Positions 8,876 to 17,293 of a DNA stretch of 64,000 bases are shown piece by piece (positions within the stretch are counted from its first letter, which is position 1; every line of letters starts with the position of its first letter). The translations under genes were made by a program, and so were the position numbers. Location: assembly GCA_026415295.1 (NCBI GenBank), contig JAOAHJ010000023.1, forward strand, positions 152,861 through 216,860, read 5' to 3'. The DNA is from Spirochaetota bacterium (GTDB lineage: Bacteria > Spirochaetota > JAAYUW01 > JAOAHJ01). A model generated the notes under the pieces. The model ran no database searches. It saw nothing but the letters and a program-made list of their open reading frames with translations, and was not told the origin of the DNA.

Positions 8876-10132
8876 TTAGGTATTATTAAAAATAAGTTTA
8901 ACTTTTGTTCCTTTATTTATTTCAGATTCAATAAATATTTTCCCTCCATAGTTTTTAACTAGAGTACTTGTTATATACAAACCAAGCCCTGTTCCTTCAT
9001 CGCCTTTTGTTGAAAAAAAAGGTTCAAAAGCTCTGTTCAGTGTTTCTTCGTCCATTCCTATACCATCATCAACAATTTCAATGACATCAAAACTATTATC
9101 TCTGTAAGTTTTAATATTAATAGTACCTTTCTCTTTTATAGCCTGATAAGAATTTAATATTAAGTTTACAATTATTTGCTCAAAGTGGGCTTTATTAATT
9201 TTTATCTTACCAACATCTCCTTTTTCAAAATTTAACTTTGCCTTACTTTCAATAGTTTTTTTGACTATTGATATAACATTCTCAATAAGTTCATTTATAT
9301 CAAAATAAGAAATTTTCTCTTCATCTTTTTTAGCAAAAGATCTAAAATTTTGAATAATTTCAATTATTTTTGAAATTCCTAATTGAGTGTTTTTTATAAG
9401 TTCTTTAAACTTTTCAATATTTTGATAAAAGTTCATCCCTTTAAAAGAAAAATTATTTAATATTTCACTGTCTTTTCCATATAATTTTTCAATAAAATTT
9501 ATAAATGATTCTATAAAATTAAAATAATAGTTATAAAAAAGATCAATATTTCCTTTAATGTAAGTTATAGGAGTATTTATTTCATGAAGAATACTTGTTG
9601 TCATTATCCCCATCGAAATTAATCTATCTGAATGGATTAATTCAGCCATTTTTGATTTAATTTCAGCTTCTATTTTTAAATTAATAGATTTTAAATATTC
9701 CAAATTTTTCTTATATATCAATAAATTTTTAACTTTAATAGGTAAAACCACATTTAATAAATTAGTATCTAAAGGTTTAACGATATAGTCAAAAACTCCT
9801 TTTAAAAAAGCTTGATTAATATTTTCCGAATCCTCTAAAGCTGAAATAACAATAATAACTAGATTATCAAACAAATTATCATTTTTTAATCTTTCAATCA
9901 ACTGAAAACCATCCATTTCAGGCATTATGATATCTAAAAAAACAATATCAATCTTTTCATTTTTAATACAATTGTAAGCTTCTATACCCGAACTAGCTTC
10001 TAAAACATCAATTTCTTTAAATAAATTTTTTAAGCTATTAATAAGAATATTTCTATTTATTACTTCATCATCAACTATAAGAATTTTTATATTCTCTAAA
10101 GATGTAACATTAAAATTATTAACAAAATCCAT
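8876..10132 (-). CDS. Response-regulator receiver fused to a cytoplasmic histidine kinase
   Basis: This is a two-component protein with a receiver domain in front of a kinase. The receiver (about 15-130) has the acidic pair D21-D22, phosphoacceptor D67 in VFLDIIMPEMDG, and K119. A short coiled linker leads to the kinase core: H-box SILHEINTPITYIKGN with phosphorylated H183, N-box QIIVNLILNSYQAI, G1 VDDGIGMDEET and G2 GDEGTGLGLYIT. There is no membrane segment, so it is cytoplasmic and probably takes its input as phosphate from another kinase through its receiver. No cognate output regulator lies nearby. It is 162 bp upstream of fliP on the same strand, so a motility link is possible but unproven. 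The start ATG has an AAAAGGA ribosome binding site. Confidence 0.9.
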   Translation of the reverse strand: MDFVNNFNVTSLENIKILIVDDEVINRNILINSLKNLFKEIDVLEASSGIEAYNCIKNEKIDIVFLDIIMPEMDGFQLIERLKNDNLFDNLVIIVISALEDSENINQAFLKGVFDYIVKPLDTNLLNVVLPIKVKNLLIYKKNLEYLKSINLKIEAEIKSKMAELIHSDRLISMGIMTTSILHEINTPITYIKGNIDLFYNYYFNFIESFINFIEKLYGKDSEILNNFSFKGMNFYQNIEKFKELIKNTQLGISKIIEIIQNFRSFAKKDEEKISYFDINELIENVISIVKKTIESKAKLNFEKGDVGKIKINKAHFEQIIVNLILNSYQAIKEKGTINIKTYRDNSFDVIEIVDDGIGMDEETLNRAFEPFFSTKGDEGTGLGLYITSTLVKNYGGKIFIESEINKGTKVKLIFNNT

Positions 10133-10193
10133 AAAAAGTATCCTTTTAAAAAAGACATTAAATTTTAATAAACTTCTATTTTTTCATTTAAAA

Positions 10194-11528
10194 CTAATTA
10201 TTTTTCAATTCTTCCTGTCCTGTAGATAATAATACAGATCTCCAAAGTGGACCTTTAGGATCAATCTTTTTTCTACCAAAATTAACAATTTCCATCGGAA
10301 GATGAACAAAGCTCTCATTCCATTTACCGATAATAAGTTTAGTTTTTCCAGCCATTGCAGCATGAACAGCATTTTCAGCTAAAAAACCACAATAAACAGA
10401 ATCATTAGGACTTGCAGGTACAGACCTAATTATATAACTTGGATCAATATACTTAATATTAACTTCCATTTCTATTTTGTCAAAATATTGCTTTAATTTG
10501 TTTTTAAGATAAACCCCTATATCATTTAATATTCTGTTACCTGATGCATCATATTTAGCCTCTGCTCCTTCAAAAAATTTTTGTCCTGAACCTTCAGCAA
10601 CAACTATTAATGCATGCCCTCTTTTCTTAAGTCTTTCTTCAACACTTTTAAAAAGTCCTTTAGGACCTTCTAAATCAAAATCAATTTCTGGAATAAGAAC
10701 ATAATTTACATCTTTTTGAGCTAGTGATGCTTGAGCTGCAATAAATCCTGAATCTCTTCCCATAACTTTAACTATTCCTATACCATTTGGAGCTCCTTTT
10801 GCTTCTGCATGAGCACATCTAATAGCTTCAACTGCAGATGAAAAAGCAGTTTCAAAGCCAAATGTTTTTGAAATAAATGGAATATCATTATCTATGGTTT
10901 TTGGAATACCTACCACAGAAATATTTAAACCTCTTTTCTCAATTTCTTCTACTATTTTAATAGCTCCTCTAATAGTACCATCCCCACCTATAGTAAAAAG
11001 AACATTTATTCCATAATATTCAAGAGCATCTACAATCTTTACAGCATCCGAATACCCCCTAGAAGAACCTAGAAAAGATCCTCCAAGATTATGAATATCT
11101 TGTACTACTGTTGGATTAAGTCTTATCGGACTAATTTTTTGATCCAAATTTAAACCTTTATAACCATATCTTATACCTATAATATCATAGACTTTATATT
11201 GATAATAAAGTTGCATTACTAATGATCTTATTACATTATTTAATCCTGGACATAGCCCACCACATGTTACAATTGCAGCAACAGTTTTTTCTGGTTCAAA
11301 ATAGATTCTTTCTCTTGGACCAGCTTTCTCAAAAGTTATAATTGAATTAGAATTCTCTTTGATAACTTTTAATAACTCTTGATAATTTGTATTATAAATA
11401 ATTCTATCATTGTCATCAACGAAATTAACATATTGAATAGGTGAAATATAAATTGGTTTACCTAGACTTTTTATTTTAAAATCTATTTTTGATAAATCAA
11501 ATTGAATATTTTCAACTTCATGATTCAT
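10194..11528 (-). CDS. 6-phosphofructokinase of the PPi-PFK-related family (predicted ATP-dependent)
   Basis: The enzyme phosphorylates fructose 6-phosphate in glycolysis. The 444-residue product belongs to the long family that also includes plant and trypanosomatid ATP-PFKs and spirochaete enzymes of the TP0108 type. The motifs are CGGLCPGLNNVIR, GGDGT (181-185), PKTIDND (209-215) with the catalytic Asp, and the substrate-binding GIVKVMGRDSGFIAA. In this family Gly after GGD together with Lys in PKTID is the pattern of ATP-using members, while PPi users have Asp after GGD. ATP use is therefore predicted, not shown. The ATG at 11528 is preferred because GGGGGA lies six bases before it; an ATG five codons upstream has no ribosome binding site. 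Confidence 0.9.
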   Translation of the reverse strand: MNHEVENIQFDLSKIDFKIKSLGKPIYISPIQYVNFVDDNDRIIYNTNYQELLKVIKENSNSIITFEKAGPRERIYFEPEKTVAAIVTCGGLCPGLNNVIRSLVMQLYYQYKVYDIIGIRYGYKGLNLDQKISPIRLNPTVVQDIHNLGGSFLGSSRGYSDAVKIVDALEYYGINVLFTIGGDGTIRGAIKIVEEIEKRGLNISVVGIPKTIDNDIPFISKTFGFETAFSSAVEAIRCAHAEAKGAPNGIGIVKVMGRDSGFIAAQASLAQKDVNYVLIPEIDFDLEGPKGLFKSVEERLKKRGHALIVVAEGSGQKFFEGAEAKYDASGNRILNDIGVYLKNKLKQYFDKIEMEVNIKYIDPSYIIRSVPASPNDSVYCGFLAENAVHAAMAGKTKLIIGKWNESFVHLPMEIVNFGRKKIDPKGPLWRSVLLSTGQEELKNN

Positions 11529-11635
11529 TTCAATTTCCCCCATAAATCAAAATTAATGCAAAAAATTCTATTTTATATAAATATTAAACCATTAATATGT
11601 TTTGTAAAAATATTTTTTATCTATTTTTTTCAATT

Positions 11636-12538
11636 TTATATTTTTTTAAATCCATAACCCAGGACATCATGCACTTCATTCACAATTATAAAAGCTTCTC
11701 TATCCATTTTCTTTACAAAATATTTTAACTTTTCAAGTTCTTTTAAATTAATAACTACATAAACTATTTTAAGCTCTTTTGAAGTAAAACCTCCTTCCCC
11801 ATGTATAATAGTACAACCCCTATCTAATTCATTAAATATAAAACTCTTTATTTCTTCATATTTCTTTGAAATTATCATCACTCCTTTATTATAAGGTAAA
11901 CCTTCTAGTACAATATCACAGACTTTTGAAGAAACAAATAAAGATAAGAATCCCCATAAAATAAGATTTCCATTTTTAAAAACAATTCCAACAAGAAAAA
12001 TTATAAATGAATCAATAAACAAAAATGAAGTACCTGGTGAAATCCCAAGGTATTTTTTTAAAATTAGTGCAGGAATATCTGTTCCGCCAGTCGAACCATT
12101 AAACTTAAATACAAAACCAAGTCCTGCACCAAGTAATACTGATCCTGCAAGTACTCCAAGAAAATAATCACTTGTAAAAGAATAAGCTTTATCACCTATT
12201 TTATATAAAAATGGTAGAAAATAGTTTATTTTCAGTAAATTCATTGGAGAAAAAAGATCAGTAAATACAGATACAAAAAATATAGAAATAAGAGTTTTTA
12301 TTCCAAACTCTTTTCCAAGAACTATAACTCCTATAATAAATAAGGGAATATTCATAATAAACATTGCAATACCTGGATTAATATTAAAAATATAATAGAA
12401 AAATTGAGATAAACCTCCAACACCTCCAGGAGATGCTTTAAAAGGTATTAAAAATATAGAGTAACCTATACCACATAATGCAGATCCAACTATAATTCCA
12501 AATAAATCTTTAAGAAAGTTTATAAACTTTCTATCCAT
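11636..12538 (-). CDS. YitT-family membrane protein (DUF161 plus DUF2179)
   Basis: The 300-residue protein has five or six membrane segments in its first 210 residues, with glycine-rich repeats such as SPGGVGGLSQFFYY and NGSTGGTDIPALIL, which is the duplicated YitT/DUF161 pattern. The C-terminal 85 residues form a soluble domain containing GCTIIHGEGGFTSKELKIVY and KMDREAFIIVNEVHDVLGYG, typical of DUF2179. Members are common inner-membrane proteins of bacteria without an agreed substrate, so transport is a guess. The start ATG has an AAGGA ribosome binding site. It lies 108 bp upstream of the phosphofructokinase gene, with no obvious functional link. Confidence 0.88.
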   Translation of the reverse strand: MDRKFINFLKDLFGIIVGSALCGIGYSIFLIPFKASPGGVGGLSQFFYYIFNINPGIAMFIMNIPLFIIGVIVLGKEFGIKTLISIFFVSVFTDLFSPMNLLKINYFLPFLYKIGDKAYSFTSDYFLGVLAGSVLLGAGLGFVFKFNGSTGGTDIPALILKKYLGISPGTSFLFIDSFIIFLVGIVFKNGNLILWGFLSLFVSSKVCDIVLEGLPYNKGVMIISKKYEEIKSFIFNELDRGCTIIHGEGGFTSKELKIVYVVINLKELEKLKYFVKKMDREAFIIVNEVHDVLGYGFKKI

Positions 12539-12725
12539 AAAATTTATCCTTCTGTTTAGAGTTTAAGCTTAATTAAAAATTATATTTCAAACAAAAATGC
12601 AAACTAAAATAATTAGGGTTCAAAAAATACCTTTTTTAATATACCTAAAAAAATCTATCAAAAAAATTTAATTAATCAATTTTAGAGATCAATTTATAGA
12701 TTATTTTTAATAAAATACTTTTACT

Positions 12726-14225
12726 TTATTGACTTCTTACAACTATTTCATCTGAGAAATCTGATTTTTGATAAACATAAGCATTATCAAGAGCTCTTAC
12801 TGCAACATAATAATCTACATATGGTGGTAAAGTTAAAATTAAATAGTTCTCCTCAGTAAAAATAGGAGAAGGACCTTCTTTAGCATCATTTGAAACATAA
12901 TATCTTGAACTTTTTCCATAGTAGACAAGATAACCTTTAATATCTGGCTCAATATTTTTATCCCAAATAATTTTAACTTGATTATTGCCTAAAATTTGAT
13001 ATCTTAAATTTTTTGGCTTTGCAGGAGGTAAATTTGGTTCTACTGAGTAAACAAAATCATATAATTGAGGTGTATAAGTTCCATTATATGAAGTATAAAA
13101 AACAAGTTTCCATTGAATATATTTCCCTATTAAAATAGTATCATTCCCAACAAGAACCCATGGTATTTTATAATCATCAGGAGAAAATACCTCTTCTGAA
13201 CTTCTCGCAAATATATAAATTTTTGAATTATTTTCTTGAATGCCATCTATAATAAATTTTTTAAATTTTGAAGTATAATATTTATAATCTATAACTTTTG
13301 ATATTAGTTCTCCTGGTTTTTCTATGTATTTACTTAGAGAAAATTCTTCATTATAAGAATTCGCAATATGAAATTCATCAAGGTTTCCAAATATATTATT
13401 TCCAATAATAAAATCATTTTTGATATATTCAGTAATCTTTCCATTTAGTAAAGTTCCATCCTCATACCCATTATTAGTAAGCCAATATATCTTTTCCTTC
13501 TTACCATTTTTCAAAAAAACCAATTTACCTGTAAAAGCATTGTATGAAATTGCTATATGTTGCCATTGAGCTATATCAAGATATATATTTGAATCTAATG
13601 TAAAAGATACAGGTTCCTCACCAATATAAAACAAATAAGCTATATCTAAAAAAATCTTGTTTTGTGAAATATATATTTTAAATCCTGCATAATCAATTTT
13701 ATTATACTCTTTTATAAAACATGGGCCATAATATGATAGGATAATATTATTTTCGTAAATTGACTCTGGATAAAACCAGAAATCAATAGTAAAAGAAGAT
13801 ATATCTTTTCCAGAAGAAAAAATTGAATTTTTAGATGGAATTAATATTATTTTATGATTTTGTAATGAAAAATTTGCAGACGCTTTGCCATACTTCTTAT
13901 TAATTCTGTCAGGAATATATGAAACATCTTTAACTCTATAATTTCCAATTATTTCAAATTCAAGTCGGTCTTCTTCATCAAAATGAATTATCAAGTCTGT
14001 ATCTTCACTTTTTTCATAATAATTTTCTTTTAATCTATATGCTATCCTATTTTGATAAATAAATCTTTCTAAATTTCTAGCAATATAAACATTTGACCAA
14101 TTATTTTCCTTCCCTTCTGAAATTATTCTATCAATAATTATAAATGATAAAAATAATATAAAAATCAAATAAAACAAAAAAACAAAATATTTAAAAATAA
14201 ATTTTCTCTTTTTAATATTATTCAT
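12726..14225 (-). CDS. Membrane-anchored surface/periplasmic protein with LamG-like and Fn3 domains
   Basis: The 499-residue protein begins with Lys/Arg and one hydrophobic segment (about 9-31) with no clear cleavage site or lipobox, so it is probably an N-terminally anchored extracytoplasmic protein. Residues about 115-290 look like a concanavalin-A/LamG jelly roll: FTIDFWFYPESIYENNI, QWQHIAISYNAFTGKLV and IIGNNIFGNLDEFHIAN are hallmarks of that fold. The last 100 residues form a fibronectin type III domain (PPAKPKNLRY, KGYLVYYG, VDYYVAVRALD). No enzyme motif is visible, so carbohydrate or protein binding is likely. It lies 37 bp downstream of the PAS membrane gene and both follow recJ, so they are probably co-transcribed. 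Confidence 0.8.
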   Translation of the reverse strand: MNNIKKRKFIFKYFVFLFYLIFILFLSFIIIDRIISEGKENNWSNVYIARNLERFIYQNRIAYRLKENYYEKSEDTDLIIHFDEEDRLEFEIIGNYRVKDVSYIPDRINKKYGKASANFSLQNHKIILIPSKNSIFSSGKDISSFTIDFWFYPESIYENNIILSYYGPCFIKEYNKIDYAGFKIYISQNKIFLDIAYLFYIGEEPVSFTLDSNIYLDIAQWQHIAISYNAFTGKLVFLKNGKKEKIYWLTNNGYEDGTLLNGKITEYIKNDFIIGNNIFGNLDEFHIANSYNEEFSLSKYIEKPGELISKVIDYKYYTSKFKKFIIDGIQENNSKIYIFARSSEEVFSPDDYKIPWVLVGNDTILIGKYIQWKLVFYTSYNGTYTPQLYDFVYSVEPNLPPAKPKNLRYQILGNNQVKIIWDKNIEPDIKGYLVYYGKSSRYYVSNDAKEGPSPIFTEENYLILTLPPYVDYYVAVRALDNAYVYQKSDFSDEIVVRSQ

Positions 14226-14262
14226 TCTAAATATTATCTATTTCAAATAATTATAATTTACT

Positions 14263-15030
14263 TTATTTTAGTTCATTTAAAAAATCAATAAACAAAATAT
14301 ATTCTTCTAATCTTTCAAAATTTTCTTCACCAACAACTAAATATGTTGATACTATTCTTAATAACTTAATATTAATTTCAAATTTTATTTTATTTTCTTT
14401 ATCACTCTCCCCATTATCAATTTCGATAATTTCATTCTCTATTGTAATTTGTTCTAAGTCCTCCTCTTTAAACTGATTAAATTTATTTTCAAAATTTTCT
14501 GTAAAAAATGTAAATATCTTTATTCCTTTAAAAAATTTTTCTCCTTTTCTTTTAATTGATTCATAAAAAGAATTGTTATAATCAATTATATATCCTTCAT
14601 TATCTATAATAATAATCGGTTGATTTATCATATCAATAAAAAATTTAACTTTCTTTTTTTCAAGAAAGATTCTCTCTTTTTTTAAATCATCAAACTTTTT
14701 CAAAATCTTCATAAAATAATTTAAATGTTTTCCTAAATCTCCAAACTCATCTCTCTCAGGAAATCTTTCTGACAAAATAATAGAATCCATATTTTGCATC
14801 TTTTTAAATTCTTCTATACATTTCTTGTAATGTTCCACACTTCTATATCTTATATAGTAATAGATTAATAATAATATAAAATCAAATAATAAGATATATA
14901 AACTTATATTTAAATATATAGAGCTATTTATTCCAATATAGGAAATATTTAGAAAAAAAAGAATAACTATTATAGAAGCACTTATGATAAAACAAAAAAT
15001 ATAAAACTCTGATTTTTTATAGAAATCCAT
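14263..15030 (-). CDS. Two-TM membrane protein with a PAS-like sensor domain and no output domain
   Basis: The 255-residue protein has two hydrophobic helices (about 10-31 and 40-60), then a juxtamembrane helical stretch resembling HAMP or coiled coil (FGDLGKHLNYFMKILKKF), then a PAS-like domain from about 128: FIDMINQPIIIIDNEGYIID, followed by YNNSFYESIKRKGEKFFKG. The chain stops after this domain, so no kinase, GGDEF or chemoreceptor output is present. It may be a partner subunit for another sensor or a degenerate receptor. The start has an AAGGGG ribosome binding site. It lies 14 bp after recJ and 37 bp before the LamG/Fn3 gene. Confidence 0.72.
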   Translation of the reverse strand: MDFYKKSEFYIFCFIISASIIVILFFLNISYIGINSSIYLNISLYILLFDFILLLIYYYIRYRSVEHYKKCIEEFKKMQNMDSIILSERFPERDEFGDLGKHLNYFMKILKKFDDLKKERIFLEKKKVKFFIDMINQPIIIIDNEGYIIDYNNSFYESIKRKGEKFFKGIKIFTFFTENFENKFNQFKEEDLEQITIENEIIEIDNGESDKENKIKFEINIKLLRIVSTYLVVGEENFERLEEYILFIDFLNELK

Positions 15031-15044
15031 AAAAGCCCCTTTTG

Positions 15045-17252
15045 TTATTCAAAAATAAAATCTAATATTTTTAGAAGATATGTTTCTTTTTTTTCATTAT
15101 TTAATTTATTTTTTTGAAGTTGATATATTATTCCTTTAATATTTTCTTTTTTTAACTCTCCAATTTGCTCTCTAATATTAAAGAAAATACCATCAAATAT
15201 TATATCTTCTTGAATTACTTTGAAGGAGGCAGAATTATTATTTCTGCCAAAGTATCTTATATTTTCAAGTTCTATAGGATAAGAATAAAATATAGGTTTT
15301 TGAAATTTTTCTCCAAAAGGCTCAAGTTGATTATACCATTTAAAAAAATTTTCATCAAATTCATCAAATGATATAAAACAATCATAAAAGTTATTTATCT
15401 TATAATCAATCTGTACATAATTTATTTCATTCTTTAATTCTTCTTTAAATTTATCATATAAATCAACCTTAATAGAAAAACCACATGCAGAATAATGCCC
15501 TCCAAAGTTTTCAAAATAATTTTTAAATCTATTTATAAACTCATAACCGTTTAAATATTCCATAGTTCTAAATGAACCAGAAATTTTATTTTTATTTATA
15601 ATAATAACTATAACAGGTTTATTATAAAGATTAGCTAATCTTGAAGCAAGTAAACCTGAAAGTCCACTTTCAACATCGTTTACTTCAATAAAAATAATAT
15701 TATCAATAGGCAATTTTATATTTTTATACTTATTAACAATCTCTTCTATCAATATTGTTCTTTTTAAGTTAAAATTTTTTAAATTCTCTAAGATATCTTT
15801 TACCTTATCTTTATCTTTATATAAAAATAAATCTATTAAAACTTCTCCCTTACCAAACCTTCCTGGTGAATTAAATAAAGGGCTTATTTTCCAGTTAATA
15901 TCATCTGAATCAAAAGGATAAGATAAATTTTCTATTTCATTTACTAATAGATTAAAAACTTCAATTTTTTTTTCATTTAAACTATTTATACCACTACTTG
16001 TTATTATCCTATTTTCACCAATTAAAGGCATAATATCTGATATAGTTGCTATAGCAACATATGGAATAAGTTTATTTAAAAATCTTTCAATCTTACTATA
16101 ATTTTCTCTTAATGCCACAAAAAAAAGATAGTATAATTTTTGTTCTTCAAAAAGATAGTCTTCCTTAAATATTTCTAAAATATTAATCTCTTTTTTAATA
16201 GTATAAAGATCATTAATATATTTTAACGATTTTTCTTTTTCTATATCTCTTTTTTTTATCAATTCATTAAAATAATTTTTCAAACTTTCATTAAAAAATA
16301 TAAACTCAAAACCTTCATTAAGTTTATCCAAAAAAAAAGAGATAAGTTCTTCAAGATTAATTAATTGACCTATTTTGATAACTTCAGATTTTAATGCATC
16401 TTCAACATTTGTTAGATAATCTTTAATTTTTATATAATCATCAAAATTTAGAGTAAAACTATGTACTCTATCTATCTTAAGATTAACAATCTCAACTAAA
16501 AAAAAATTATACCAAAATTTCTTTTCACCTTTTATTTCATAAAGAACTTTTTTAACATTAAACAAAATGTATTTATTTGTATATACTCTAGTCACGGAAA
16601 AAAGAAGAGCTTCTATTAGTTTAAAAACTACTCCACAACCTGATAAAATTTCAAGAGAAGATATTTTTTCTACTCTTGGGTTCATTAACAAACAATTTTG
16701 TGGAAGTTTTTCTGGCGGATTATGGTGATCAGTTACTATTACTTCAATCCCTAAACTTCTTGCATAATTAATTTCTTCAACGGAAGAAATTCCATTATCT
16801 ACGGTTATTATTAATTCAACTCCCTTTTCTTTAATCTGATTTATTTTTTTAATACTTAATCCATAAATATCCTCTTCATCTGGCATAAAAATCAAAGGAT
16901 AACTCCCAAGAACAGATAATGTTTCTTTAAGTATATAAGAAGCTAAAACACCATCAATATCAGAATCTCCATATATTGCTATTTTTTTACCTTCATTTAC
17001 AAAATATTTAATTTTTTCAATAATCTGCGTAATATTTCTAAAAATAAAAGGAGGATAAAGAAATTTGATATCTTTATTAAAAAATTTAAATAACTTTTCT
17101 TTACTATTAATATTTCTATTATAAAGAATTTTTAAAATTTTTTCAGGAATTTCAAGGTTTAAAGTCTCTATATCATCTAAAAACTTTTCAAAATTGTCAT
17201 CATCATTTTTAAGTTCATACCAATTAATATTTTTAATTCCTTTTACTTCCAT
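15045..17252 (-). CDS. recJ: RecJ-type single-strand 5'-3' exonuclease, enlarged
   Basis: RecJ is a DHH-family exonuclease used in recombination and repair. Motif I is GDSDIDG (95-101, usually GDxDxDG), motif II VDNG (151-154), motif III TDHH (174-177), with a late DHHA1-like region (FENFGGHYSACGFSIK) and an OB-type C-terminus. The acidic and histidine metal ligands appear intact. At 735 residues it is well above the usual 570 or so: a Lys/Asn-rich insertion of roughly 140 residues lies between about 225 and 375, before VAIATISDIMPL. The ATG at 17252 is preferred over a TTG 15 codons upstream, because MEVKGIKNINWYEL is a RecJ-like N-terminus; neither start has a good ribosome binding site. 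Confidence 0.88.
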   Translation of the reverse strand: MEVKGIKNINWYELKNDDDNFEKFLDDIETLNLEIPEKILKILYNRNINSKEKLFKFFNKDIKFLYPPFIFRNITQIIEKIKYFVNEGKKIAIYGDSDIDGVLASYILKETLSVLGSYPLIFMPDEEDIYGLSIKKINQIKEKGVELIITVDNGISSVEEINYARSLGIEVIVTDHHNPPEKLPQNCLLMNPRVEKISSLEILSGCGVVFKLIEALLFSVTRVYTNKYILFNVKKVLYEIKGEKKFWYNFFLVEIVNLKIDRVHSFTLNFDDYIKIKDYLTNVEDALKSEVIKIGQLINLEELISFFLDKLNEGFEFIFFNESLKNYFNELIKKRDIEKEKSLKYINDLYTIKKEINILEIFKEDYLFEEQKLYYLFFVALRENYSKIERFLNKLIPYVAIATISDIMPLIGENRIITSSGINSLNEKKIEVFNLLVNEIENLSYPFDSDDINWKISPLFNSPGRFGKGEVLIDLFLYKDKDKVKDILENLKNFNLKRTILIEEIVNKYKNIKLPIDNIIFIEVNDVESGLSGLLASRLANLYNKPVIVIIINKNKISGSFRTMEYLNGYEFINRFKNYFENFGGHYSACGFSIKVDLYDKFKEELKNEINYVQIDYKINNFYDCFISFDEFDENFFKWYNQLEPFGEKFQKPIFYSYPIELENIRYFGRNNNSASFKVIQEDIIFDGIFFNIREQIGELKKENIKGIIYQLQKNKLNNEKKETYLLKILDFIFE

Positions 17253-17293
17253 AAAATAAAATTTATAGATAAAAGAAATAAAATCAAGTAAAA

